DNA of 7,984 bases, taken from assembly GCA_021156265.1 (NCBI GenBank), contig JAJNBR010000259.1:1-7984 (forward strand), written 5' to 3'. Positions 1 to 6,316 of the stretch are shown piece after piece. The position numbers and the translations under genes are program-made. Under the pieces are notes generated by a model. The model searched no databases. It was not told the origin of the DNA and saw nothing but the letters and a program-made list of their open reading frames with translations. The stretch is from Flavipsychrobacter sp. GTDB taxonomy: Bacteria; Bacteroidota; Bacteroidia; Chitinophagales; Chitinophagaceae. How positions within the stretch are numbered: position 1 is the stretch's first letter; each line of letters opens with the position of its first letter.

Positions 1-38
1 GGTGTATTTAGGTTATCTTGTAAAGATCATACCGCACC

Positions 39-464
39 ATGGACAAATCAGGGCCAATAATAATAATAGAAGACGACATTGATGACCAGGATATGCTCGA
101 AGAGATATTCGAAAAACTAGGCTATAGAAATAAGATCATTTATTTTACAGATGGGAATGAGGCACTGAGTTTTCTGGATCGGTCGGACGTTCAGCCATTC
201 CTTATACTGTCTGATATCAACATGCCCAAAATAGATGGTTTTGAGCTTCGGAACAGGATTTTCACAAATGAGCAGCTCCAAACGAAATGTATACCTTATT
301 TGTTTTTTACAACAGGCGCCAACAAACAGTCTGTAACAAATGCATATGCCTTATCGGTACAAGGCTTTTTTCTTAAGCCCAACTCTATGGAAGCTTTAGA
401 AAATACCATAAGGAAAATAGTAGAATACTGGCAGGAATGTATAGCTCCCAGCCAGTATGAATAA
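39..464 (+). CDS. Stand-alone response regulator (receiver domain only)
   Basis: This is a 141-residue protein made of a single CheY-like receiver domain with no output domain. It would accept a phosphoryl group from a histidine kinase and act through protein contacts in the cytoplasm. The acidic pocket is E11-D12-D13, the phosphoacceptor is D59 in the stretch SDINMPKIDG, the switch Thr is T91 in FFTTG, and the conserved Lys is K113 in FFLKPN. The layout, including the long alpha4 side, resembles the Rcp1-like regulators that pair with PAS or phytochrome-type kinases (family knowledge). The ATG at 39 is the first start in frame after the short leader. No kinase is visible; it could lie left of the window. 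The next gene starts more than 200 bp downstream, so this gene is probably not part of the lipid transport operon. Function is secure at domain level; the pathway is unknown. Confidence 0.93.
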   Translation: MDKSGPIIIIEDDIDDQDMLEEIFEKLGYRNKIIYFTDGNEALSFLDRSDVQPFLILSDINMPKIDGFELRNRIFTNEQLQTKCIPYLFFTTGANKQSVTNAYALSVQGFFLKPNSMEALENTIRKIVEYWQECIAPSQYE

Positions 465-610
465 AGCAGTCATCCGGTCATTTCTTTGGATCTTTTCGGC
501 TCCTTCCTCCTTATGAACCGAAAGAAATATTCATAAAGTTTGTGATTTTCACTCTGTTGTCACGGTTTTTGCATAGTGTAAGCAGATATGGCCTATATCG
601 GTATAGTAGC

Positions 611-652
611 CAGTCAATTTTGCCCGCCTGACAACACGTTCTTCATTGACTG
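611..652. repeat. 8-bp perfect inverted repeat upstream of the mlaE-like gene
   Basis: CAGTCAAT at 611-618 is the exact reverse complement of ATTGACTG at 645-652, with 26 nt between the arms. The pair lies 38 nt before the preferred mlaE start and could form a stem in the 5' leader or be a binding site. The arms are short and no T-run follows, so this is not a terminator. A weak promoter-like pair precedes it (TTG at 569-571, TATATCGG at 594-601, 22-nt spacer), which fits the Bacteroidota consensus poorly. Confidence 0.35.
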
Positions 653-689
653 AGCCTTGAGACCGGCTTTCCCCACTTCTAACAAGTAT

Positions 690-1466
690 ATGAATACATT
701 GGTACCTGCTGCCTGGAACAGGCATTTAGCTGGCGTCGGAAACCAGGTAATATTTATGGGCGCTTTCTGGCGTAGCATATTTCGAAGCGGATTTGAATGG
801 AACGAATTCCTCAACCAGTGTTTTATTGTAGGATACAAGTCGCTCTCTTTGGTAGGCATCACGGGTTTTATCCTGGGGTTTGTGCTCACCCTGCAATCGG
901 AGCCCACCATGAAAGACTTTGGCGCAGTGAGTTTTGTTCCCAGTATGGTGGCTATATCGGTCATTCGCGAGATAGGCCCGGTTATCATTGCGCTTATATG
1001 CGCCGGCAAGATAGCTTCCAGTATTGGCGCGGAGTTGGGTAGTATGAAGGTAAGCGAGCAGATAGATGCAATGGAGGTTTCCGGGGCCAACCCCGTGCAG
1101 TATTTGGTGGTTACCCGCATACTGGCTTGTGTCATTATGATACCCTTACTTACACTTATGGCCGATGCATTGGCATTGCTCGGTGGTTTTGCGGCATCCA
1201 ATATAAATAATGACCTGACCTTTCAGCTATACTTCAGTAAAGCGTTTTCGGCGCTGAGTTTTACAGACCTCGTACCGGCATTCATCAAAACGATATTCTT
1301 TGGTTTCGCCATTGGCTTTGTCGGCTGCTATAAAGGTTATAACTCCGACAGGGGAACGGAGAGCGTGGGCGTAGCAGCCAACTCCGCTGTTGTGTCTGCG
1401 TCGCTCTGGATCATTTTTCTTGACGCAATAGCAGTACAGCTGACATCTGTATTTGCTTACAATTAA
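690..1466 (+). CDS. mlaE: MlaE-family ABC transporter permease
   Basis: This is a 258-residue inner-membrane permease of the MlaE/YrbE family, the membrane core of an MCE-type phospholipid transporter. The family hallmark is visible at residues 113-132 (GAELG, then EQIDAMEVSG), the cytoplasmic coupling region that contacts the ATPase. Hydrophobic segments lie at about 50-69, 84-106, 138-168 and 196-214, with a last one near 232-255. The conserved C-terminal Gly-rich stretch (G217 region, then VGVAANSAVV) is present. The length matches E. coli MlaE (about 260 residues). I chose the ATG at 690. A TTG at 657 would add 11 residues, but it follows an in-frame TGA at 651 and is a rarer start type. 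The stop lies 4 nt before the ATPase gene, so the two are one operon. No MlaB (STAS) or MlaC gene is present. Confidence 0.93.
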   Translation: MNTLVPAAWNRHLAGVGNQVIFMGAFWRSIFRSGFEWNEFLNQCFIVGYKSLSLVGITGFILGFVLTLQSEPTMKDFGAVSFVPSMVAISVIREIGPVIIALICAGKIASSIGAELGSMKVSEQIDAMEVSGANPVQYLVVTRILACVIMIPLLTLMADALALLGGFAASNINNDLTFQLYFSKAFSALSFTDLVPAFIKTIFFGFAIGFVGCYKGYNSDRGTESVGVAANSAVVSASLWIIFLDAIAVQLTSVFAYN

Positions 1467-1470
1467 TACC

Positions 1471-2226
1471 ATGAAAACAACAACCGATAATAGTGTAAGA
1501 GAAACTGTGGTATCTATCCGTCATCTTAAAAAAGCGTTTGGCGATAAAAAGGTGCTGTTAGATATTAATATGGATCTCTTCAAAGGAGAGAACCTTGTAG
1601 TGCTGGGCAAATCGGGACAAGGCAAATCTGTTTCCATAAAATGTATGGTAGGCCTGCTGGTACAAGATGCAGGCAGCCTGAAGATTTTTGCTGAAGAAGT
1701 AAAGGATATGGGAGAAGAACAACTGAAGGAGCTGCGTATGAAAGTTGGCTTTCTCTTTCAAAGCGCTGCCCTGTATGATTCAATGACGGTTTTCCAGAAT
1801 CTTGAATTCCCGCTTACGCGCGTACTGAAGTTAACGGATAAGGATGATATACGCCACCGTATTGAAGAAATGCTTGAAGGTGTTGGATTGCTTGATGCTA
1901 TAGATAAAATGCCGTCGGATCTGTCAGGGGGCATGCGTAAACGTATAGGACTGGCACGTACCCTGATCCTTAAACCGGAAATAATGCTTTACGATGAGCC
2001 TACTACCGGGCTTGACCCAATTACCTCGCGTGAGATCAGTGAACTGATATTACAGATGCAGCAAAAATACCAAACATCGTCTGTGATCATAACGCACGAT
2101 ATGGCTTGTGCGAAGATCACCGCAGACAGGCTATTGGTGATGAATGATGGTGCTTTTGTAGCCGAAGGGAGTTATGAACAACTGGAAAACGGACCCGGTG
2201 AACTTGTCCGTTCATTTTTTAAATAA
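1471..2226 (+). CDS. mlaF: MlaF-family ABC transporter ATP-binding protein
   Basis: This is a 251-residue cytoplasmic ATPase that would power the adjacent permease. All nucleotide-binding elements are present: Walker A GKSGQGKS at 46-53, Q-loop Q97, signature LSGGM at 151-155, Walker B IMLYDE at 171-176 with catalytic E176, D-loop GLDP at 180-183, and switch H209. The LSGGMRKRIGLAR wording of the signature is typical of the MlaF/Ttg2A branch rather than importers. The ATG at 1471 is preferred over an in-frame TTG at 1453, because the TTG lies inside the end of the permease gene and would add only a non-conserved six residues. The gene starts 4 nt after the permease stop and ends 7 nt before the MCE gene. 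Nothing looks damaged. Confidence 0.95.
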   Translation: MKTTTDNSVRETVVSIRHLKKAFGDKKVLLDINMDLFKGENLVVLGKSGQGKSVSIKCMVGLLVQDAGSLKIFAEEVKDMGEEQLKELRMKVGFLFQSAALYDSMTVFQNLEFPLTRVLKLTDKDDIRHRIEEMLEGVGLLDAIDKMPSDLSGGMRKRIGLARTLILKPEIMLYDEPTTGLDPITSREISELILQMQQKYQTSSVIITHDMACAKITADRLLVMNDGAFVAEGSYEQLENGPGELVRSFFK

Positions 2227-2233
2227 CAAGATC

Positions 2234-3184
2234 ATGAAAACAAATACAGGCCAAAAGATCAAGATCGGAATTTTTACTATCGTGGGTATCCTGCTTTTTG
2301 TAGGCGGCATTTTTCTTATCGGCAGTAAGCAAAACATGTTTGGTGACACATTCATGATATACGGAACCTTCAAAAATGTAGGTGGCCTGCAGGTGGGCAA
2401 CAATATCCGCTTTGCCGGTATCACCGTCGGTACCATAGATGATATCAGCATTGTGTCAGACACGCTGATAAGGGTAGATATGCGTATGAAGGAAAAGGTA
2501 AAACCTTTTCTAAAGACGGATGTATTGGCAACCATCGGGTCTGATGGGTTGATGGGCGATAAGCTGATCACCATCAACTCCGGCTCTGCAAACGAGGTCC
2601 GGCTGCTCACAAACGGGGCTCGTATTATGACTGCAAATCCTGTCGATTTCGACAAGGTGATATCACAGTTTACCAATGTGGCCGGCAATGCGGAGATCAT
2701 CACGCGTGAGCTGGCTGGCATGGCAGTGCAGATCAGGCAGGGAAATGGTACCATAAGCAAGTTGCTGTACACAGACGATTTGTCGCGCAGTCTGGAAGCT
2801 ACTGCCGATAATGCCCGTAATATCACGGGCTCTATGGCTGGTATTGCCTCGGAGATCAGGTCGGGCAGGGGGTCGCTGGGCAGTCTTATCTATACCGATT
2901 CGCTTTCCAGTGGCCTGGAGCATACCGTTGCTACTGCAACCGCTTCCATGCTCACGATACAGTCTGCTGCTAACGGCTTTGGCGAAAACATGAACGCCTT
3001 AAAAGACAGTTATTTTCTCAGGGGATATTTTAAAAGACAGGCACGTGCAGCCCGCGAAGATTCTATAAACGGAGTGGTGGCTACTGTCGATATGGATCCT
3101 GAAAGCGACATGGATGAAGCGGAACTGGAGGAGATCATAAAAGATGCTCAGAAAGCCCTTGATGCCAGGCGAAAGAAAAAATAA
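2234..3184 (+). CDS. mlaD: MlaD-family MCE protein, membrane-anchored
   Basis: This is a 316-residue MCE-domain protein, expected to form a ring on the periplasmic face of the permease and pass phospholipids across the periplasm. A single N-terminal membrane anchor spans about residues 10-30, followed by one MCE domain at about 37-116 (GGLQVGNNIRFAGITVGTI, then IGSDGLMGDKLITI). The rest is a helical tail. It contains two copies of a 22-residue motif 41 residues apart (167-188 and 208-229) and ends in an acidic, then Lys/Arg-rich, segment. It is longer than E. coli MlaD (about 183 residues) because of that tail, which is common in Bacteroidota homologues. The ATG at 2234 is chosen over an in-frame ATG at 2174, which lies inside the ATPase gene and would place a polar stretch before the anchor. 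Confidence 0.93.
   Translation: MKTNTGQKIKIGIFTIVGILLFVGGIFLIGSKQNMFGDTFMIYGTFKNVGGLQVGNNIRFAGITVGTIDDISIVSDTLIRVDMRMKEKVKPFLKTDVLATIGSDGLMGDKLITINSGSANEVRLLTNGARIMTANPVDFDKVISQFTNVAGNAEIITRELAGMAVQIRQGNGTISKLLYTDDLSRSLEATADNARNITGSMAGIASEIRSGRGSLGSLIYTDSLSSGLEHTVATATASMLTIQSAANGFGENMNALKDSYFLRGYFKRQARAAREDSINGVVATVDMDPESDMDEAELEEIIKDAQKALDARRKKK
2732..2920 (+). repeat. Two-copy internal repeat in the MCE protein tail
   Basis: Residues 167-188 and 208-229 of the MCE protein align without gaps at a 41-residue period. Shared features are IR-x-G-x-G at the start, L-[LI]-YTD in the middle and LS-x-x-LE at the end. The resemblance is at protein level; the DNA copies have diverged. Each copy is a short loop-plus-helix element and the segments between them look helical, which fits a stacked tail beyond the MCE ring. 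Similar repeats occur in MCE proteins of related bacteria (family knowledge). Confidence 0.7.
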
Positions 3185-3204
3185 TTTAACCCAGCAACCA
3201 ACGC

Positions 3205-3831
3205 ATGAATTACTCAACAGAACTAGATATAAAAAGGATACAGTCGCTTACCGACTCCATCTTTGCCGTGGCTATGGCCATCCTTATTCTCAGCGTAAAG
3301 ATCCCCGTGGCCTTCACCGGCGCGGGTCTGCGCAACTATTTTTTACACCACACGTTATCTGAGCTTTTCATATACTTTGTCGGTTTTACAACGCTCGGCA
3401 TTTTCTGGATAGGCTCGCATTTTCAGCATCACCTTATTGCCCAGACCGACCAGCTAAGTACCTGGCTCACCATCTTCTTTCTTATGCTGGTCTGCATCAT
3501 TCCTTTTTCCGCTGGGTTTCTCAATCATTACCGGCATGAGGCATTTAGTGTTATTTTTTATTGTATCAACCTTATAGTCGCCAACCTTTGCCATTACTGC
3601 CTGCTTATCTACGGCTGGAAGAAAAAATACGTGAAGCCCAATCTTACTCATGTGCATTATAAAGAAGCCAAGCAGCGTATCCTTATACCTGTATATATAT
3701 ACCTGGGCATTGCTGGTATTTCCTTTCTCTCGCCTCGTGTGGCTGTGTGGCTGCTTTTGATACCGGTGATGCTATACATACTGCCGGGCAAAACAAATGG
3801 CAGGCTCAACGCCGGTGTGTCGCATCATTAG
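3205..3831 (+). CDS. TMEM175-family potassium channel protein (DUF1211)
   Basis: This is a 208-residue integral membrane protein of the prokaryotic TMEM175 (DUF1211) family, which forms tetrameric potassium-selective channels. The first helix carries the family motif R-x-x-x-F-S-D in a variant form: R11, L15, T16, D17, followed by the hydrophobic filter-lining stretch IFAVAMAILIL at 19-29. Six hydrophobic segments lie at about 15-33, 51-70, 83-104, 112-136, 158-175 and 177-194. The HFQHH stretch at 72-76 and the PFSAGFL stretch from P100 also match the family. The gene starts 20 nt after the MCE gene with no terminator between, so it may be the last gene of the Mla operon. Its last 4 bp overlap the convergent FG-GAP gene. 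The L15-T16 substitution in the F-S-D motif is worth noting. Confidence 0.85.
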   Translation: MNYSTELDIKRIQSLTDSIFAVAMAILILSVKIPVAFTGAGLRNYFLHHTLSELFIYFVGFTTLGIFWIGSHFQHHLIAQTDQLSTWLTIFFLMLVCIIPFSAGFLNHYRHEAFSVIFYCINLIVANLCHYCLLIYGWKKKYVKPNLTHVHYKEAKQRILIPVYIYLGIAGISFLSPRVAVWLLLIPVMLYILPGKTNGRLNAGVSHH

Positions 3832-5153
3832 AAATATATTCCGGACGCCCAGCTACTTAAATCAACAGTTGCCTCCTTGTGAAACCGGACCTGGTAAATA
3901 CTTTTGCCATATGCATCGGTTATAGCCAGCAAACCATCACCGGGGTAGCGGACCGTAATATTTTCACTTGTTGGGTTGGGGTAAAGCGACAAGCCTTTTG
4001 TAATGGAATCTTGTCCGGCTATAACTGCGGGCCAGCAGGGTGATGTAATGTTATAAAATATAGCCAGGTAGCTGGGAGAAATACCTGTGGCAACAACAGC
4101 ATCTATTCGACCATCATTATTTATATCCCCCAGCGCCAGCCCATCCTGCTCTATATGCGACGAAGTTGAAAGGTAATATTTGCCAACCGTATCGCCGTAC
4201 ACCGATGTCCTGTGCCACCCGCCATGTACCACAACCGGCTCGTCATCATCATCGCAATCTAGATTATCTGCTTGTATGGCCTCGGGACAATCGTAAGTTC
4301 CAAAGCTTGTGTCTGCATTGGGTTGCAATCCCCGCCATATGCTTATTTTACTGCTGGGCTGGTTTCCGCCATGCACCACCCAAAGTTCGTTTGGTTTTCC
4401 GGGCCCTTTTCTTACAATGGCGGCGCTCAGTGTTCTGCCATTTGGGGCCAGGTCATACCTGTTTTGCAGCGTTCGTCCTTTGTCAAAGGTGAGGACCATT
4501 AAAGGATTAGTGCTCTGACCATTGATCTTAATTAGCGCAGTTTGCTGCAGAGGCCCGAATTTGCCTGCTAGCACGTGGCCGTAGCCGTTGGCTGGTAGGG
4601 TATAATGCCGTTTATCCCATTTTGTTGTCTCGCCTTTCTGGTAAATAACTGTTACACGCTCGCCGCCCCAGTGACTGACGCCAATATCCATTAAGCCATC
4701 ATCATCAAAATCGGCTGTTGTTAATGCATCTTCCGAGTAAGTGGGATGGGTCATTAATGAATCCGTCCTTACCAGTCCATTATTAATCCACGAATAAATA
4801 TGTACGCTGCCCTCTATTCCTACCAGCACATCTGCAGTGCCGTCATTGTACAGGTCCCCTACAGCAAAGCTGCGAGCAGTATAAAGATCGTTGTAAGAAA
4901 ATTTCAGAGGCGCCTGCAGCTGACCCTGTGCGTCCTGCAGCCATAAAAATATTTTATAATCATTGACCGGATCAAAATAAAAAGTAGTTGCTCCGACAAC
5001 ATCCGTCAAGCCATCGCCGTTGATATCGGCCGTAGCGATATAATCAAAAGAAGACTTTATTTCTTGAGTGATCTGTTTGTCAAATACGACCTGCTGGGCG
5101 GAAACACAGGAGATCCAGCACACGAATGCAATAAGGCTTAGGTAAGGTTTCAT
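3828..5153 (-). CDS. Secreted FG-GAP/VCBS beta-propeller protein with shortened T9SS sorting domain
   Basis: This is a 441-residue exported protein. A signal peptide covers residues 1-19, with likely cleavage after VSA before Q20-Q21. Calcium-binding FG-GAP loops of the D-x-[DN]-x-D-G-x-x-D kind lie at 43-51, 100-108 (variant), 148-156 and 343-351, and an acidic variant lies at 296-304; the spacing suggests a seven-bladed propeller. Residues 388-441 start a type A T9SS sorting domain (LSLYPNPTSENITVRY, then ITDAYGKSIYQ and LSSWASGIYF). The stop comes directly after GIYF, where the family normally continues for some 15-20 residues with a basic last strand. The start is the ATG at 5153; a longer frame reaches 5225 but would put charged residues before the signal peptide. 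The ligand is unknown. It may be a surface adhesin or a carbohydrate-associated protein (inference). Confidence 0.88.
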   Translation of the reverse strand: MKPYLSLIAFVCWISCVSAQQVVFDKQITQEIKSSFDYIATADINGDGLTDVVGATTFYFDPVNDYKIFLWLQDAQGQLQAPLKFSYNDLYTARSFAVGDLYNDGTADVLVGIEGSVHIYSWINNGLVRTDSLMTHPTYSEDALTTADFDDDGLMDIGVSHWGGERVTVIYQKGETTKWDKRHYTLPANGYGHVLAGKFGPLQQTALIKINGQSTNPLMVLTFDKGRTLQNRYDLAPNGRTLSAAIVRKGPGKPNELWVVHGGNQPSSKISIWRGLQPNADTSFGTYDCPEAIQADNLDCDDDDEPVVVHGGWHRTSVYGDTVGKYYLSTSSHIEQDGLALGDINNDGRIDAVVATGISPSYLAIFYNITSPCWPAVIAGQDSITKGLSLYPNPTSENITVRYPGDGLLAITDAYGKSIYQVRFHKEATVDLSSWASGIYF

Positions 5154-5170
5154 ATTGTAGGCTTCGACGG

Positions 5171-5178
5171 CAAAAATA
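5171..5178 (-). promoter_or_regulatory. Possible -7 element for the FG-GAP gene
   Basis: On the minus strand this reads TATTTTTG, a full match to the Bacteroidota -7 consensus TAnnTTTG, and ends 17 nt before the ATG at 5153. No TTG lies at the expected 19-21 nt upstream, so only half of the promoter is convincing. Confidence 0.4.
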
Positions 5179-5236
5179 GTAAATACCCTGCTTAAGTGCC
5201 TCCGGGGCGAGGGGCCCCCTGGCAAAAAACGTATTT

Positions 5237-5497
5237 TTACGCTGCCATCGCCTGCGCCATCGCAAACTTCACATTCAGGAACAGGCCTACCGGCTGGGGC
5301 TCATTCACCAGGTTGATGGCCTCCGGGCTGTTGATGTCGAAGACAAGACTGGAGAGGGGGAAGATATCGGCCATGACGGGGATGACCTCAAAATCGGCGG
5401 TATTGTCTTCCGGGTTCAGCCTGTTGCCGATCACAATAAAACGATAACCTGATGCTACCAGCATTTCATGACAATTCTTATCAAAGCTCCTGTACAT
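5237..5497 (-). CDS. Unrecognised small protein, 86 residues
   Basis: I do not recognise this family. The 86-residue product has no signal peptide or clear membrane helix. It opens MYRSFDKNCHEMLVASGYRF, then a beta-type stretch IVIGN, an acidic loop (NPEDNTADFE, 28-37), two hydrophobic patches (38-53 and 69-80) and a tail ending AQAMAA. It looks like a small cytoplasmic alpha/beta protein. I chose the ATG at 5497. The frame stays open to a TTG at 5551, but that TTG is the -33 element of the promoter described here, so the longer form would not be transcribed. The coding signal is supported by a well-formed promoter at a suitable distance and by an ordinary residue composition. The operator-like palindromes in front suggest tight regulation. 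It lies 90 bp downstream of the DUF1905 gene but probably has its own transcript. Confidence 0.7.
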   Translation of the reverse strand: MYRSFDKNCHEMLVASGYRFIVIGNRLNPEDNTADFEVIPVMADIFPLSSLVFDINSPEAINLVNEPQPVGLFLNVKFAMAQAMAA

Positions 5498-5521
5498 AAA
5501 GTATTTCTTTAGTTGCTTTGA

Positions 5522-5552
5522 CAAATATAGGCATTTGTACAGAATGTCCAAA
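5522..5552 (-). promoter_or_regulatory. Bacteroidota-type promoter of the 86-residue protein gene
   Basis: On the minus strand the -33 element TTTG (5549-5552) and the -7 element TATATTTG (5522-5529) match the Bacteroidota consensus, with a 19-nt spacer counted from TTG. Transcription would start near 5516, leaving a leader of about 20 nt before the ATG at 5497. One TGTACA repeat copy lies inside the spacer. Confidence 0.7.
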
Positions 5553-5574
5553 TTTTATTTGTACAAATGTACAA
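5533..5574. promoter_or_regulatory. Operator-like TGTACA palindrome cluster
   Basis: A 16-bp inverted repeat TTGTACAAATGTACAA lies at 5559-5574 (7-bp arms, 2-nt centre), just upstream of the -33 element. ATTTGTACA occurs at 5533-5541, inside the promoter spacer, and again at 5557-5565, exactly 24 nt apart. A further TGTACA at 5491-5496 overlaps the start codon region. Sites placed inside and next to a promoter in this way usually bind a repressor. The binding protein cannot be named from the window. Confidence 0.6.
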
Positions 5575-5587
5575 GTTTTAATCCGGG

Positions 5588-6097
5588 TCAGTCTTCAGAG
5601 GTCTTGTCGTACATCTTCAACCCCTGCTGCAGGCGGCTGATGGTTTTGGCCAGGCGGCTTACCTGGGTTTCCTCCCGCTTTGCCGAATATATCCAGCTGA
5701 TGTAATGCTTCCGTTCGCTTTCGGAGAGCTTGTTGAAAAAGGTCAGCGCCTTGGGCTCGTCGTGGAGGCATAGCTCCAGTTCGGGGGGTATTTCCAAGGC
5801 ATCGGTGTCGGGAAAGAGTATGACATGCACCCTGTCGCCGGCTTCCTTTTTTATCTTTTTGCGTATCTCAGCTTTCACGGGCAGGAACAAGCCGCCGCCG
5901 GTCATCGGGGCAAGGTGGTATTTCTTTAGCTCATACCCATCGATGCTGCCTTTCACTTTCATCCAGCCGAAGGGTGAATCGGCCGGACGTAATACATTAG
6001 GTATGCGGGCATAGGTCCAGCCGCCTTTGCCTTCAAAGCGTTCCAGCAGAAATGTATCGTCTACGATCGGTTTCAACTTACCCGCTAAGTTAGCCAT
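5588..6097 (-). CDS. DUF1905 / YdeI-OmpD-associated family protein
   Basis: This is a 169-residue cytoplasmic protein with two linked parts. Residues about 7-95 match DUF1905, a small beta-barrel: GGWTYARIP at 25-33, VKGSIDGYEL at 48-57, GGGLFLPVKAEIRK at 67-80 and GDRVHVIL at 87-94. Residues about 112-165 match the C-terminal YdeI/OmpD-associated domain, with the helical stretch FNKLSESERKHYISWI (120-135) followed by SAKREET (138-144) and a heptad-like helix ending QQGLKMYD. Family members have been linked to bacteriocin tolerance and envelope stress, but the biochemical role is unknown. The ATG at 6097 is the natural start. I see no convincing promoter on this strand. The charged tail ends at 5588, 90 bp before the next minus-strand gene. 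Confidence 0.85.
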   Translation of the reverse strand: MANLAGKLKPIVDDTFLLERFEGKGGWTYARIPNVLRPADSPFGWMKVKGSIDGYELKKYHLAPMTGGGLFLPVKAEIRKKIKKEAGDRVHVILFPDTDALEIPPELELCLHDEPKALTFFNKLSESERKHYISWIYSAKREETQVSRLAKTISRLQQGLKMYDKTSED

Positions 6098-6153
6098 CTG
6101 GCTATATATATTAATATCCCGGTTTAGTACGGGGGCGCAGGCTGCTATGATAT

Positions 6154-6185
6154 TTTGGTAAAATCTATGAAATAGCGTATATTTG
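6154..6185 (+). promoter_or_regulatory. Strong Bacteroidota-type promoter facing the phaC side
   Basis: The plus strand carries TTTG (6154-6157) and TATATTTG (6178-6185) with a 20-nt spacer counted from TTG, a full match to the Bacteroidota housekeeping consensus. Transcription would begin near 6192. The first conventional long gene downstream starts only at 6594, so the promoter implies a leader RNA, a small gene, or both in 6192-6593. Confidence 0.65.
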
Positions 6186-6195
6186 TAATTAATGT

Positions 6196-6217
6196 CAGGG
6201 GCTGGTTAAGCTCCCTG
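6196..6217 (+). other. Hairpin at the predicted 5' end of the leader transcript
   Basis: CAGGGGCT (6196-6203) pairs with AGCTCCCTG (6209-6217), with one bulged T and a 5-nt loop. Only a weak T stretch (TTATTAG) follows, so it is a poor terminator. It would sit within a few bases of the predicted transcript start, where such stems often protect RNA from decay (inference). Confidence 0.4.
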
Positions 6218-6316
6218 TTATTAGTAGGCAACAATGACCGGTTTTGTTTCCTTTTGATATGTTCCCTTTTTAAAAACTACCCATTTAGGCAACAACCGGC
6301 AACAAAAATGATAATC

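Noticed and set aside
480..528. Possible terminator after the response regulator (ATTTCTTT paired with AAAGAAAT)
   Set aside because: The loop is about 33 nt, an alternative pairing competes with it, and no T-run follows on the plus strand.
614..1201. 195-codon open frame on the minus strand
   Set aside because: It lies opposite the permease gene, which has clear family motifs and operon context; the antisense product has no recognisable features.
2212..2826. 204-codon open frame on the minus strand
   Set aside because: It is antisense to the MCE gene, whose anchor and domain motifs are unmistakable; codon complementarity explains the long frame.
3840..5153. Reading the FG-GAP protein as a lipoprotein because of a Cys in its signal peptide (C16)
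   Set aside because: The residues before the Cys (W-I-S) do not make a good lipobox, and a standard cleavage site VSA follows three residues later.
5202..5222. GC-rich palindrome around GGGGCCCC between two minus-strand genes
   Set aside because: It can fold in several short ways but has no T-run on either strand and no usable loop in its best form, so I do not call it a terminator or operator.
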